Assembly (NCBI GenBank): GCA_016795065.1
Contig: JAEUIU010000031.1
Span: 1-64,000, forward strand
Direction of reading: 5' to 3'
Source: Phycisphaerae bacterium
GTDB lineage: Bacteria; Planctomycetota; Phycisphaerae; Phycisphaerales; SM1A02
DNA length: 64,000 bases
Shown one piece after another: positions 9,037-18,843 of this stretch; the first letter of the stretch is position 1, and each line of letters opens with the position of its first letter. The notes below the pieces were generated by a model, which was given only the letters and a program-made list of their open reading frames with translations, ran no database searches and was not told the origin of the DNA. The position numbers and the translations under genes were made by a program.

Positions 9037-10212
9037 TCAGCTCCACGCGCCAAGCAAGAGCGCAAGGTCGGGCGCTCCTGCTGTGCCGTCACCGTCGATG
9101 TCAGCCGAACACCCCACACATTCTCCCCACGCACCCAGCAGGATCGCCAGATCCCCCGCGTCGACGATTCCGTTGCAATCCAGATCGGCTGCTCGACAAG
9201 GCGTGAGAAGGGCGATGCGACGGGGACCGTCGGACCGTCCGCCAATGATGACTTCGGCGGCGATCCGCCCGTCATCGTCGATGTCGGCGGCAAGCGTGAC
9301 GCGGGCCGACGGATCGTTCGAGTGGACGACCAGGTCATTGAGGTCGCGCATCGTGCCGTCCGCCCAGAGGAAGCCGGTCATCGCCCCGGGCGTCGCGGAG
9401 AGTCCGACCACCTGGCGACTCGCATTGACTGCCCGAGCCTCGCTTCCGAAGCCGCCTAACGTCCCGAGCGACAGTGTGACGTTCTCTTCGCGCCAGTGCA
9501 CCATCGCTCGGGACGAGAAGTCGGGAAACATGCAGCGACCTGCGACATCGCCAAGGGCGTTGATCGCGAGGGCTTCGCCCCCGTTGGCGCCCTCCGCGAG
9601 CGGCAACACCACGGGGGCGAGCGTCGGCGCGTCCCACCGGACCGCCTGCAGCGCTCCCTCCACCGAGAGTGCCCCGGCAATCGCGCCGGCATCGTTGATG
9701 GCGAACGCCGCGCCGCTCGGGCTGTCGACGAACGGGAGTTCGATCGCCCCAGTCTCCGATGACGGCCAGTACACCGAAAAATCGAAGCCGACGAGGTCGT
9801 TGCTGTGGGTTCCGACGATGACGCCCGACTCGTTCACGTCCCAGGCGGCGCCAGAGAAGTAGCCCGGAATCGGTGCGAGCAGTTCGCCCTCGCCGTCCGA
9901 CCAGGATGCGGGAGCTAGGCCCATGATGCCGACGACGAGTCCCGAGTCCGCCGTTCCGAGCGCGGCGTTGAAGGCACGAAACTCCGATGGCAGCGAGGCA
10001 AGCACGTCACCAGAGGTCATCACCGCCAACGACTGGGGATGAAACGGTTTCGGCGATGCCGACCCGACAAGGGTGCCGTCGCTCCGGAGGGCGGACGGGT
10101 ACGCGGATTCGGCTCCTTCCAACGGCGGGAAGACGAACATCGAGTATCGCGGGGCCGGCGGGCCGGCGAGTATTGATGCGACGACGGTAAGTACCAGACA
10201 CGAGGAGAGCAT
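9037..10212 (-). CDS. Exported HAF-repeat protein with C-terminal dockerin pair
   Basis: A 391-residue protein read from the ATG at 10212, which starts a signal peptide (MLSSCLVLTVVASILAG); an in-frame ATG at 10248 would add 12 residues. The body has about five repeats of the HAF type, with a core like AFAINDAGAIAGALS followed by a W-containing strand (AWDVNESGVIVGTHS, ALAINALGDVAGRC, ARAVNASRQVVGLS, GFLWADGTMRDL). Such repeats are predicted to form beta-propeller blades in exported bacterial proteins. The C-terminus carries [20 protein letters not shown] and [20 protein letters not shown]. It resembles the product at 11325-12575. No enzymatic motif is visible. Confidence 0.85.
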   Translation of the reverse strand: MLSSCLVLTVVASILAGPPAPRYSMFVFPPLEGAESAYPSALRSDGTLVGSASPKPFHPQSLAVMTSGDVLASLPSEFRAFNAALGTADSGLVVGIMGLAPASWSDGEGELLAPIPGYFSGAAWDVNESGVIVGTHSNDLVGFDFSVYWPSSETGAIELPFVDSPSGAAFAINDAGAIAGALSVEGALQAVRWDAPTLAPVVLPLAEGANGGEALAINALGDVAGRCMFPDFSSRAMVHWREENVTLSLGTLGGFGSEARAVNASRQVVGLSATPGAMTGFLWADGTMRDLNDLVVHSNDPSARVTLAADIDDDGRIAAEVIIGGRSDGPRRIALLTPCRAADLDCNGIVDAGDLAILLGAWGECVGCSADIDGDGTAGAPDLALLLGAWS

Positions 10213-10460
10213 GAGATCGATTCCGGAGAGGGTGATGGCCCCCACCACGTCGATCGATCCAAGCGTACGACGCCGGCACGGCCTGCCAGGAAATCGTCGG
10301 TTTGCGAGGAGTTTTCGCGACGCTCAGTCGGCAGGGCATACGTGTGGATGGACGAGCCCAAAAGCTCTGCCGATGCCCATCGCTTCGACGACTTCCTGCG
10401 CAACAAGATTTCTGCCCCAAATTTCAGAAGTGCCGATTTCGCGCGGTACTCTCGCTCGCC

Positions 10461-11054
10461 ATGGACGCAAACTCACCTTTCAGCGAAAGAACGCCACAGG
10501 AAGGCGGTGAGATTCCGCTCGACCCGCTGCTTGAACCTCTTGGAAAGGAGAGGAATCCCTTGGACCAAGCATGGGACGGCTACTACGCGCGCTGGGAACT
10601 CTGGTGTGGATTCGTGCCAAGCCCTTCCGTGCGCGGCTTCCGCAAACTGGCATCGGGCATAGGCATGCGCCTTCGCCGCGAGACCCAGCCTGCCGGAGCG
10701 ATCTGCATCATCCCTGGCACTCCGTCGAGGATCTTGAGCGTCGTGGCAGGCCCGCCCGATTGGACCACCTTGGCGCTGCAGTCGTTCGATGCCGCTGTCG
10801 AGCGATCCGACACGTGGATTCGATCCGGAGGCCGCGGACGCGCGCCACCATCACCCGCTCCGGCGGCCATGCGCAAGCCGCGTATCGTCGAACTGAACGT
10901 CGAACAGCGCAACGGCCACGACCAGATCGTGTCGCTCCTCTTGGCTCGAGGCGCTTCGGTTCGATCGCTCGCCCTGTGCAGCGGCAAGACCATCAGCATC
11001 CTGTTCCAGCTGTACGCAGACGGTATGGATCGCATCGTGGAAGGACGGCGGTGA
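10461..11054 (+). CDS. Hypothetical protein
   Basis: A 197-residue reading frame whose codon use (GC-rich third positions) fits neighbouring genes better than the opposite strand does. It has no signal peptide or membrane segment. The N-terminal third is acidic and Pro-rich (PLDPLLEPLGKERNPLD), followed by a Trp-rich stretch (DGYYARWELWCGF) and a basic middle. No family is recognised. The ATG at 10461 is the chosen start; the frame remains open upstream to about 10302, but that part is Arg/Cys-rich and looks non-coding. The call rests on length and codon use only, so it could be spurious. Confidence 0.45.
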   Translation: MDANSPFSERTPQEGGEIPLDPLLEPLGKERNPLDQAWDGYYARWELWCGFVPSPSVRGFRKLASGIGMRLRRETQPAGAICIIPGTPSRILSVVAGPPDWTTLALQSFDAAVERSDTWIRSGGRGRAPPSPAPAAMRKPRIVELNVEQRNGHDQIVSLLLARGASVRSLALCSGKTISILFQLYADGMDRIVEGRR

Positions 11055-11324
11055 CCACGCAGTGACCTCTATAAGGACCCCGCGTCGACTGATGCCCGAG
11101 ATCCAAAGCGACGGTCCTAGAGCTGTTCACAGGGCTCGTGACCGTTGCCTTCGCATGGCCGGGAGGTCGTGAGTCGTGGTCAAAGCGACGCATGACCTCG
11201 TACCGGTGGCCCTTGGAATTGTGCGACCCCAGCAAGACTATTTTGCCGCTCAGGTATTGCCCCCGTGGTCCCACGCCTCCATGCTGCGAGCAACGCCTTG
11301 GCGTACCGGAATCGAGAACACTCC

Positions 11325-12575
11325 ATGTCATTGGCAATGAACAGAAAGCAAGCTTGCTCGACCACTCTCCCCGGAGGGATGAGCGCCGCGATCGCCGCCC
11401 TCGTTGCATGTGCCGCTCCCTCGACGCCGCTGTTCGCCCAGAGCTACTGCGAGTACGAAGTCATCGCCGTTCACGTTCCGAATCAACCCAACACCGCGAT
11501 CTACCTGTTGGACATCGCGAACACCGGCTGGGCAGGAGGAAGGACGTCTGACCTCCCTGGCAAGCCAGTCACCGTCTCACCGGCAGGACAGGTAAGCCTC
11601 CTCGCGTCCCCGCCCGGTGGGGGCGAAGTGAATTGCATCACCGACGGCGGTCGCGTGGTCGGCAACACGTATCACGGCGCATACACGCCGGTAGAGTGGA
11701 TCAACGGGGTGCCCGTTCCGTTTCTGGCCGAGTTCCCGATCTCCAACGGATACGCGAACGCGGCGAACGATCTCGGCATGACGGCGGGGTTCGTCGACGG
11801 CTTCCCACTCCTCATTGCTGGGGCGTGTTTGTGGCAAGACGGCGCAGCCGTTCCGCTTTACGAGACCGTTGGAGGCATCGCCTATGGCATGGACGACATC
11901 GGTCGGATCGGTGGATGGGACCAGAACCCGGAGACACTGGGCTTCCAAGGCTACGTCTGGCACAACGGCGACTTTCAGTGGTTGCCCGTTCTGCGGAACT
12001 TCACCCAGAGTGTCGTGCGCGGTATGAGCTCCAACGGAATCGTCTGCGGAACCTCAGCGCTGGACGACCTCGCGACGGGCAACGCGACGATGTGGATCAA
12101 TGGAGTCGCGATCGACTGCGGACGGCCCGCCGGATACCGCCGGTCACGCGCCTTCGCAGTCAACGCTCTCGGGCAGGTGGTTGGTGAATGCGAGCCTCTT
12201 GGGGGCAGCAGCCTTCCTTACTTCCAGTTCCTCTGGCAAGACGGCCACATGGTTCCGATCTTCTCGCTTCAGACCAGCCCCTTCGCCGGATCGCTCACCT
12301 ACGCAGGAGGCATCAACGATCGTGGCGAGATTTGCGGCGAGGGCGTCGATGCAAACGGTAAGGGCTGCGGCATCATCCTCCGACCGATCCGGAACCGCTC
12401 CGGCGATGTCACGATCGACTGTGCTGTCGACATGCGTGACATCGCTGCTCTGTTCGAGTTCTGGGGCAAGGAGTACATCTACGACGGCGGTCCGGGGGAT
12501 CTCGACGGCGATCGTGTTGTTGGCCCACGCGACCTTGCGATGGTGCTTGGCGACTGGGACACCGAGGGGCGATGA
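11325..12575 (+). CDS. Exported HAF-repeat protein with dockerin pair
   Basis: A 416-residue protein from the ATG at 11325 (alternative ATG at 11337; the frame is open upstream to 11265). The signal peptide ends near APSTPLFAQS. About five HAF-type repeats follow, for example AYGMDDIGRIGGWDQN, VRGMSSNGIVCGTS, AFAVNALGQVVGECEP and AGGINDRGEICGEG, each paired with a W-containing strand such as LWQDG or MWINGV. The C-terminal dockerin-like pair is divergent: DCAVDMRDIAALFEFWG lacks the usual DxNxDG start, whereas DLDGDRVVGPRDLAMVLGDW is closer to normal. Only three bases separate it from the RCC1-like gene downstream, so the two are very likely one operon of surface proteins. Confidence 0.85.
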   Translation: MSLAMNRKQACSTTLPGGMSAAIAALVACAAPSTPLFAQSYCEYEVIAVHVPNQPNTAIYLLDIANTGWAGGRTSDLPGKPVTVSPAGQVSLLASPPGGGEVNCITDGGRVVGNTYHGAYTPVEWINGVPVPFLAEFPISNGYANAANDLGMTAGFVDGFPLLIAGACLWQDGAAVPLYETVGGIAYGMDDIGRIGGWDQNPETLGFQGYVWHNGDFQWLPVLRNFTQSVVRGMSSNGIVCGTSALDDLATGNATMWINGVAIDCGRPAGYRRSRAFAVNALGQVVGECEPLGGSSLPYFQFLWQDGHMVPIFSLQTSPFAGSLTYAGGINDRGEICGEGVDANGKGCGIILRPIRNRSGDVTIDCAVDMRDIAALFEFWGKEYIYDGGPGDLDGDRVVGPRDLAMVLGDWDTEGR

Positions 12576-12578
12576 ACC

Positions 12579-14441
12579 ATGAGCACAGCACGAACCATCC
12601 TTCTCTGTTCCCTTGCGATCCTCGCGACGAGTGACGTCGGGGCTTCAGCCCTGCCACCAGGCTCGGCGATTGAACTCGAGAATGGCTTCATCCTCTCAGG
12701 ATCAACTGGCCCCCTCACAACCATCAGCGCGGGCGCCCGCAATACGCTGGCCACGACGACGGATGGGTCGCTGGTGATGTGTGGCTACATGGCGTGGTTG
12801 AATGACCTCGAATCGCTCGCGGCCGGTCCGTTCACGCGGTTCGTTGCGATGAACGGCTTCACCGGCAGCATCGTCGGACTTCGCGCGGACGGATCGGTCT
12901 TGCGAATCCATAGCAGCGGCCAGCAGGAGTATCCCGGTCCCTTCGTCGACGTCGCCATCGCGCCTGGGCGAATGGCCGGCATCACGCCCTCCGGCGACCT
13001 TGTTTGGATGCTGGGTGCGCCGATGGCCGGGGCGCCGACCAGAGGCAGCTTCTCCCAGATCGACCTGGGAAGTTCGACCGTCGGCGTGGCCCTCGCCACG
13101 AATGGCTCGCTTGCTGCGTGGGGAGCATCGCTGGAGAACGAGCCCGCTGGGACTTTCGTCGATATCTCGGTCGGACAGACGCACGCCGTCGCGTTGCGAT
13201 CCGATGGCGAGGCGATCTGTTGGGGCGATCCCGCCGACGGCAAGTGCGAAGCCCCGCCCGGCCCGTTCACCGCGGTCTCAGCCGGGGCTACCTTTACGAT
13301 TGCCCTTCGGCCCGACGGGAGTATCTCGCAATGGGGAGCGATCAGCTCCGCTCCGCCGAGCGGATCATTCGTGGCGATCGACGCCGGATGGGGTTTCGCT
13401 GTGGCCCTGCGAGCTGACGGCACGGTGGCGGGATGGGGTCGTCAGGCGGAGGGAGCTCATGTCGCCCCGGGCACTCCGTTTGTTCGATGCGTCTCGATGG
13501 ACAACAACTGGTTTGCGTTGCGAACCGACGGCTCGCTTGAACAGTTCGTGGTCGGCCCAACGGCGCCATTCCCGGCGCCCTCCACCCCAGCGATGTATCA
13601 AGATCTCTCCTCCACCCCCTCGGTCATCGCAGCGATTCAGGCCAATGGGTCGGTCGCCACGCGCGGCTTTGGCCTCTTCGGAGAGGAAACGCCACCTGAT
13701 GGCGCGTTCCGCCGTTTGAGCGGTGGCCTGTTCCATTTCGCGGCGATCGACGATCTGGGAGAAATCACGTGCTGGGGACTCAACGCGTGGGGCCAGTGTG
13801 ATTCGCCGCGCGGGCCGTTTCTCTCCGTCGCCGCCGGCGACTATCACACGGTCGCACTCCGTTCCAATGGGAGTGTGGCCGCGTGGGGCGACAATTTCTA
13901 CGGCCAGTGCGGTGTCCCAGCGGGGTCCTACGTCGAAGTCTCGGCAGGCATTGGCCATTCCGTTGCCCTTCAAGCGGATGGTTCGCTCTCCGCGTGGGGA
14001 CGGAACGTTGAAGGACAGTGCTCGGTCTCCGGCGGTCCCTACGCCCATGCATACGCCATCGGGCACGCCACCATCGCGGTGGGTGCGGATGGCAGCGTGA
14101 CGTGCTTTGGCAGCGATACCGAGTATCTGTGCACGTTCCTCCAGAACCTGACGTGGCGCTTCGAGCCGACGTTCAACCTGATCACGCCCGGACCGGATTG
14201 TGATGCCGACGGCACGCCCGACTTCGCGGCGATCTTCGACGGCGCCACCGATAGCAACGGCGATGGAGTGCCGGACGCATGCTCGTCCCCCTTCGATCTG
14301 GACGGCGATGGCGTCGTGGCGGCTGGTGATCTTGCGATCCTGTTAGGAGCCTGGGGCTCTGCAGGCGCAGCGGACTTCGACGGCAGCGGTCAGGTCGGAG
14401 CAGCCGATCTGGCGCTTCTCCTGGGCGCGTGGAGCGTGTAG
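12579..14441 (+). CDS. Exported RCC1-like beta-propeller protein with dockerin pair
   Basis: A 620-residue protein with a signal peptide (about residues 1-24, ending GASA). Roughly ten RCC1/BNR-like repeats follow with the pattern GPFxxVSAGxxHxVALRxDGSVxAWG, for example VAAGDYHTVALRSNGSVAAW and VSAGIGHSVALQADGSLSAW, several preceded by NxxGQCxxP. This is the hallmark of seven-bladed RCC1 propellers in exported bacterial proteins. The last 55 residues hold two dockerin repeats ([20 protein letters not shown] and [20 protein letters not shown]). It is cotranscribed with the HAF-repeat gene upstream and converges on the Cys-rich protein gene with 25 bases between. Confidence 0.88.
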   Translation: MSTARTILLCSLAILATSDVGASALPPGSAIELENGFILSGSTGPLTTISAGARNTLATTTDGSLVMCGYMAWLNDLESLAAGPFTRFVAMNGFTGSIVGLRADGSVLRIHSSGQQEYPGPFVDVAIAPGRMAGITPSGDLVWMLGAPMAGAPTRGSFSQIDLGSSTVGVALATNGSLAAWGASLENEPAGTFVDISVGQTHAVALRSDGEAICWGDPADGKCEAPPGPFTAVSAGATFTIALRPDGSISQWGAISSAPPSGSFVAIDAGWGFAVALRADGTVAGWGRQAEGAHVAPGTPFVRCVSMDNNWFALRTDGSLEQFVVGPTAPFPAPSTPAMYQDLSSTPSVIAAIQANGSVATRGFGLFGEETPPDGAFRRLSGGLFHFAAIDDLGEITCWGLNAWGQCDSPRGPFLSVAAGDYHTVALRSNGSVAAWGDNFYGQCGVPAGSYVEVSAGIGHSVALQADGSLSAWGRNVEGQCSVSGGPYAHAYAIGHATIAVGADGSVTCFGSDTEYLCTFLQNLTWRFEPTFNLITPGPDCDADGTPDFAAIFDGATDSNGDGVPDACSSPFDLDGDGVVAAGDLAILLGAWGSAGAADFDGSGQVGAADLALLLGAWSV

Positions 14442-14466
14442 GCCGAGCATTCTCACGGGCCCATGG

Positions 14467-17289
14467 TCATCCCCACTGCCCAAGCAGGATCCCCAGATCC
14501 TCGGGGCCCACCGTGCCACTTCCATCGAGATCCGCATCACCCGAGCCGCCCCACGCGCCGAGCAACAACGCCAAGTCGATCGGTCCGATGATGCCGTCGC
14601 CGTCAAGGTCACCACCGAGGCAACTCGGGCCTCTGCTGCTCAGGTGGAGAATGCCCGTTCCCTGCGAGAAGTAGTTCGAGCCGCCAACGCGAAGGAGATA
14701 GCGTCGGCCGCACGCGATCGGCACCGACGCAACTGTTGTCTGCTCGCACGTCGCGCCGCTGCACGCCACGATCTGCTGGGCCAGGTCGTCGCAGTCGGCA
14801 AACTCGCTCGGCCTTTCGTAGACCACGACGCGCCCTTCGACCGAGCACTCGGCAAGATCCACGGTGAGCAGGCCGTCACGGGTCGCGACGTACTCGAACC
14901 AAACGTCGTTGAAGACATACACGTTGAACCACGTGCTGCAGGAGGGAGGAAGTGACGGTCCGTCGGTGGTTGCAAACTCGGAGGTGAAGGGCATGTCGCC
15001 ATCCTCGACGACCAGGGCTGCGTTACAGGTGTCGTTGGCTGGCGCCAATGCGCACCCCTCCCACGCTTCGAAGGCGAGGATGTAGTCGTTCCCCGCCTCG
15101 CTTCCGCATGGGTTCGCAACCGGACCGTGTCGGAGGATCGCGAAGTACGCCCCGGGCTCGAGACACGCGACCACGCTCCTTGCAACGCACCCTCCAACTT
15201 TCTCGTCGGCGAGCGGATCGTTGGCGCAGTTGAACTCGTGAATGCCGATGGTCCCGGGGAACTCTGCCGTGACGACGCATCGCACGGTCGACGTCTCGGA
15301 CACCGTGAACAGGTAATAGTCGCGATCGTGCTCGAGGCCGTTGGAGCCCCATGCGCTGCCGAAGACGACGTCGCCTGGGGCGATCGGCGTGACAAACGGC
15401 CCCGACCCCTGCGACTCGCAACCGCACGGGCCATCCAAGAGACAGGCGAGTTGGGCGCACTTCGCAAACCAGGATTGGCAGCATTCGGGGTCGATCGCGC
15501 ATACCGCCGCCGCGCACACCGCATCGACGCAGCCGGGACCAGCATGCTGCGCACAGCAGTTCCCGCTCGGACCGCTGCACGGGAGCACCGCGTTGCAGCC
15601 ACCGTTCAGATCCTCGCCGCAGGGTTCGCGTTCGATGATCGCTCCCTCGGGCGGCGAGAGTCCGGCGCATGCCGGCAAGGCACAGAGCACTCGGGCCTCG
15701 TCTATGCACGAGCAGTCCCACGTCACCGTGCAGCAGAAGGGCGAGGCGGCGCACACCTGTTCGCAGCAGCCGCCGTCGGAGCAGCCCACGGTTCCGAGCG
15801 TGAGACAGTCATGGGTGAGATTCGGACACGCCGGCGCCGCGTCGCACTCGGCAGCAAGCGAAAGCGACAGGGCGAACTCGCCCGCTTCCGATGGCGTGCG
15901 ACCGCCGAGACGAATGAGATAACACTGCCTCGCCGTGACCGGGACGCAGAGTGCGTCGCCCGCCGCGCATGGATTGTCGATGCAACCGATCGGAAAGGTC
16001 GCGTCCTCGCAGGAACAGCCTTCGTAGATTGCGACGACTTGGTCGAAACCGAACTGGCAGGACGCCAGCGTAAGGACGCCGCCCGAGCTTGGCGTGTAGC
16101 GAAACCACACGTCGCGGTAGATCATCCCTTCGGCGTGCTCGCCGCAGGCCTCGATCGCGCCGCCGTCGGTGGTCGCTCCGCACGTGGCGCCGGTGTAGGA
16201 CCCTTCCGAAATCGGAATCGCGTCTGCGCACCCGTCGTTCGCAGGCGCCGCAACGCCAAGGCACACGCACCACGCGAACTCGGCGCACTGCGTGTCCCAG
16301 TCGCTGTCGCAGCAATACTGGTCGACCTCGCACGCCGCGTCGCAGCAGGATTTGTCGTCACAAAAGGAGCTGCTGTGCGCCGCATAGCAGGACCCGCTCT
16401 CTGGATTGCCGCAGCCTGCCGGCGTGCACAGCGCCTCGGAGCAGCTCAACTCAATGCGATAGGGCACTTCGCCAATGCCGTCACGCTCCATCAGGTTCTC
16501 GATGCGCACCGCGTACTGACCGGCGTCAAGGCAAGCCGTCATCGTCGTCACGCACAGGCCGTACTCGATGAACACGGGTTCCAAGGGCACGTCGCAGTCC
16601 GAGGCGCTTCGCAGCGTGATGCTCACCAACAGTTCGCCCGATACCGCGAGCGTCATGCCAGTGTTCTCGGCGGTGACCTCGAACACGTAAGAATCGCGGT
16701 CCGGCTCGCTCAAGTCATACGCGTACCAGAGCGACCCACACACCGCGGTCCCGCAGGGCAGTTCGGTCATCGGCCCGACCGAGATGGCGCATGCCTCGGC
16801 GCACAGCTCGCGGGCCCGCTCGGCACAGTCGGAGTCCCATGCGCTTTGGCAACAGCTCGGGTCCTCCGAACACACCAACGCTTCGCACAACGGATCGTCA
16901 CATCCGAGCCAATGCCAGGCAACGCAACAACTGCTTTCGTAGAAGTACGAGTCGCAACCCGGATTGATCTTCTCGAGAATCGCCTCGCCTTCGGGCGTGG
17001 CGCCAATGCAGTCGACGTCGACACAAGGTCCGCAGAGTTGCTTGGCCTCCGAGACGCAGGTTTCGTCCCACGAGAACATGCAGCAGAACGGATCCACGAC
17101 ACAAACCGTTTCGCAGCAGGCCAGATCGCTACATCCCGGGTTCGAGGCAGGCGTGTGGCAGTCGTTGGAAGCACCGTCGCAGATGTTCGGCACGACGACG
17201 GCTGCAGAGACGGTAGCGTGGCCGACGATCGCGGCAGCCTTCGCACAGAAGAGGGCTGTGGCGATTGCTCTCCAAGGTCGGTTTGGCAT
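14467..17289 (-). CDS. Large Cys-rich modular exported protein with dockerin pair
   Basis: A 940-residue protein started at the ATG at 17289, preceded by a GGAG site and followed by a signal peptide (residues 1 to about 30, HATVSA). It contains five copies of a Cys-rich module of about 35 residues (nucleotides about 17145-17040, 16900-16800, 16370-16255, 15790-15680 and 15545-15420) with pattern CxxxxCCxxVCxxDPFCCxxxWDxxCxxEA. Between them lie beta-sandwich segments resembling pre-peptidase C-terminal domains ([37 protein letters not shown]). The C-terminus has [20 protein letters not shown] and [20 protein letters not shown]. The many Cys pairs imply disulfides outside the cytoplasm. No catalytic residues are recognised; likely a surface scaffold or adhesin. 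Confidence 0.85.
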   Translation of the reverse strand: MPNRPWRAIATALFCAKAAAIVGHATVSAAVVVPNICDGASNDCHTPASNPGCSDLACCETVCVVDPFCCMFSWDETCVSEAKQLCGPCVDVDCIGATPEGEAILEKINPGCDSYFYESSCCVAWHWLGCDDPLCEALVCSEDPSCCQSAWDSDCAERARELCAEACAISVGPMTELPCGTAVCGSLWYAYDLSEPDRDSYVFEVTAENTGMTLAVSGELLVSITLRSASDCDVPLEPVFIEYGLCVTTMTACLDAGQYAVRIENLMERDGIGEVPYRIELSCSEALCTPAGCGNPESGSCYAAHSSSFCDDKSCCDAACEVDQYCCDSDWDTQCAEFAWCVCLGVAAPANDGCADAIPISEGSYTGATCGATTDGGAIEACGEHAEGMIYRDVWFRYTPSSGGVLTLASCQFGFDQVVAIYEGCSCEDATFPIGCIDNPCAAGDALCVPVTARQCYLIRLGGRTPSEAGEFALSLSLAAECDAAPACPNLTHDCLTLGTVGCSDGGCCEQVCAASPFCCTVTWDCSCIDEARVLCALPACAGLSPPEGAIIEREPCGEDLNGGCNAVLPCSGPSGNCCAQHAGPGCVDAVCAAAVCAIDPECCQSWFAKCAQLACLLDGPCGCESQGSGPFVTPIAPGDVVFGSAWGSNGLEHDRDYYLFTVSETSTVRCVVTAEFPGTIGIHEFNCANDPLADEKVGGCVARSVVACLEPGAYFAILRHGPVANPCGSEAGNDYILAFEAWEGCALAPANDTCNAALVVEDGDMPFTSEFATTDGPSLPPSCSTWFNVYVFNDVWFEYVATRDGLLTVDLAECSVEGRVVVYERPSEFADCDDLAQQIVACSGATCEQTTVASVPIACGRRYLLRVGGSNYFSQGTGILHLSSRGPSCLGGDLDGDGIIGPIDLALLLGAWGGSGDADLDGSGTVGPEDLGILLGQWG

Positions 17290-17405
17290 GCGGACTCCAA
17301 GGGATCGGACGTCACCAAGGATCGCAGAATGTCCGGGTTTGACAAGACCGTCCGTCCGCAGGCCGACGACTTGGCTCCTGCTCGCAACGCGCGGACAATG
17401 CCAAT

Positions 17406-18176
17406 ATGAACACGCACTCCATCCTGGCTCTCCCGTTGGTCGCGGCAATGAACATCGCCGCGCTTGCCGCGGCTGCAAACCCTCCCATCGGATCGACCTT
17501 CTCGACCGGGACCGATGGCTGGTCGGCTCTGGACCTGAACTGCGACAACTATGCCCAGTCAGTCGGAGGCGGGACCATCACTTGGTTCGCTTCCGGCGGC
17601 GCCCCGGGCGGATTCATCCGCTCGACCGATCCGACGTCCAACTGCTACAGCTACGAATCGCCCCTCCCGTTTGAAGGCGACAAGTCGGGATACATCGAAG
17701 GCGAATTGCGTTGGAAGATCCGAACCAACGTCGCCGATTGGCTCCCAGGGTCGGTCCTTATCCTCATCGGAGGCGGCACGACGCTCGTCGCTGACGTGCC
17801 CCAGCCCACGACAAACGTGTGGCTCTCCTACGAGGTGTCGCTCGTCAACACGTCATTCCACCTGAACTCCACGGCTGGCGCAACGCCCTCGGTTGTACAG
17901 TTCCAGAGTGCGATGACCAATCTCACTTCGATCCGCATCAGCGCCGAATTCGGCAGTGAAGCCGGCGAGGAGACGGTGGACCTGGACAGCGTCGTACTCG
18001 TCAGCACCTGCTCGGCCGACCTGAACGGCGACGGCGTTGTCGATGCACAGGACTTGGCGATTCTCTTGGGAGCTTGGGGCTCCACATCGGATCCGGCCAG
18101 CGACATCAACTACTCGGGCCTGACTGATGCCACGGACTTGGCAATCCTGTTGGGGTCTTGGGGCCCGTGCAGATGA
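17406..18176 (+). CDS. Exported laminin-B-like domain protein with dockerin pair
   Basis: A 256-residue protein with a signal peptide (about residues 1-24, ALAAAA before NPPIGS). Residues about 30-195 resemble laminin B (domain IV): [17 protein letters not shown] at the start, [15 protein letters not shown], a [16 protein letters not shown] segment, [10 protein letters not shown] and a final [16 protein letters not shown]. This fold is a carbohydrate- or matrix-type beta sandwich found in exported planctomycete proteins. The C-terminal 55 residues contain a Cys-bracketed dockerin pair ([20 protein letters not shown] and [16 protein letters not shown]). It lies divergently, 116 bases from the Cys-rich gene. 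A binding rather than enzymatic role is inferred. Confidence 0.8.
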   Translation: MNTHSILALPLVAAMNIAALAAAANPPIGSTFSTGTDGWSALDLNCDNYAQSVGGGTITWFASGGAPGGFIRSTDPTSNCYSYESPLPFEGDKSGYIEGELRWKIRTNVADWLPGSVLILIGGGTTLVADVPQPTTNVWLSYEVSLVNTSFHLNSTAGATPSVVQFQSAMTNLTSIRISAEFGSEAGEETVDLDSVVLVSTCSADLNGDGVVDAQDLAILLGAWGSTSDPASDINYSGLTDATDLAILLGSWGPCR

Positions 18177-18635
18177 GCGCCTGCGAATAATCCGTATCGG
18201 CGGAACCGTCCGTTCGAACCGCGGGGAAGATCTGCGGAGTTGCCGCCCAGCGCTTGCCTTTCGATTTCCGACTGCGATACTTCCCGCATCGATAGCCACA
18301 GCCCGGCCCCGACCGCGAAATGCCGCGACACGACCAGGCGACGCCATCGACGACCGCCGCACCACACCCCCCTGCTTTGAGATGGGGTCACAACAGGTGC
18401 GACGGGCGATGTGCTCCGCGGGACGCCGCGGAGGGAAAGAACCTGGCGGCGGAATGCGAGAGCTTGTCTGTGCCGGAAACACACACGGCAGGACACCGCG
18501 ACGGCCGGGATCAGCGCTTTCCCAGGAGGAGGTGATCCAGTGCAGTGTGACCTTTTGAAGGGCAACACGCGGTAAGGACACCCGCAGCGGACGACCGCTC
18601 GCCCCCGTAAGGCGAGCCCATTCGGCCGCAGCGTC
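18177..18635. other. Intergenic stretch without a supported gene
   Basis: About 460 bases between the laminin-B-like gene and the 137-bp repeat. Open frames on both strands give Arg/Pro/Ser-rich translations without recognisable domains and are not called. Two local signals stand out: a 14-base perfect match to the complement of the 16S rRNA 3' end at 18527-18540, and a 7-bp hairpin (GCTCGCC / GGCGAGC, 18597-18617) just before the repeat. No promoter could be assigned with confidence. Confidence 0.6.
18527..18575 (+). promoter_or_regulatory. Extended Shine-Dalgarno with possible 11-codon leader ORF
   Basis: AGGAGGTGATCCAG at 18527-18540 is fully complementary to the conserved 3' end of bacterial 16S rRNA. 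Seven bases after AGGAGG a GTG (18540) opens an 11-codon frame (MQCDLLKGNTR) ending in TAA at 18573-18575. The spacing is ideal for initiation. The element lies about 60 bases before the structured 137-bp repeat and 268 bases before the sigma-factor gene. A leader peptide or ribosome-standby role is only an inference; chance cannot be excluded. Confidence 0.3.
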
Positions 18636-18772
18636 GCCCGCACGAGCGAGGCGACGACGCGGGGGCCCTGCCCCCCGTGCACCTGACGGGGCTGACACGG
18701 ATTGCCGTGTGAAGCCCAGTAATGAACACAACCCCCCGAGCGACCTATGCGGTTGCTCGGGGGGTTGTCGTT
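18636..18772 (+). repeat. 137-bp structured repeat, copy 1
   Basis: This stretch is identical, base for base, to 24218-24354. It holds three potential hairpins on the plus strand: GGGGGC-cct-GCCCCC (18661-18675), ACACGG-attg-CCGTGT (18695-18710) and a long stem at 18728-18768. Just upstream, outside the identical part, another hairpin (18597-18617) is matched by a different-sequence hairpin before copy 2. It ends 71 bases before the ATG of the ECF sigma-factor gene. It could be a small RNA, a regulatory leader or a mobile structured element. Short open frames inside it are not convincing. Confidence 0.85.
18728..18768. terminator. Long terminator-like stem-loop in repeat copy 1
   Basis: An 18-bp stem (ACAACCCCCCGAGCGACC with GGTTGCTCGGGGGGTTGT, one G-U pair) closes a five-base loop TATGC. 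It is followed by CGTTTCTCTC, which is only weakly T-rich, so termination strength is uncertain; the stem would also form on the opposite strand. It is the 3' end of the structured repeat. Confidence 0.55.
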
Positions 18773-18843
18773 TCTCTCGCAACGCGGGAAGTCGCGGGTA
18801 TTGTGAAGGACGAGGGCGACGCAACCGAGCGAGGCCGAGCAAC

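Noticed and set aside
15127..17409. A 760-codon plus-strand open frame opposite the Cys-rich protein
   Set aside because: It is antisense to a protein with signal peptide, repeated Cys modules and dockerin pair; its own translation is Arg/Ala/Val-rich without domains, as expected in GC-rich shadow frames.
18527..18540. Possible fragment of a 16S rRNA gene (antisense 3' end)
   Set aside because: Similarity stops after 14 bases; the following sequence does not match the conserved rRNA helix, so this is not an rRNA remnant.
18110..18682. A 190-codon minus-strand open frame in the gap before the sigma factor
   Set aside because: Its translation is Arg/Gly/Ser-rich, it overlaps the end of the laminin-B-like gene and the structured repeat, and no motif or ribosome binding site supports it.
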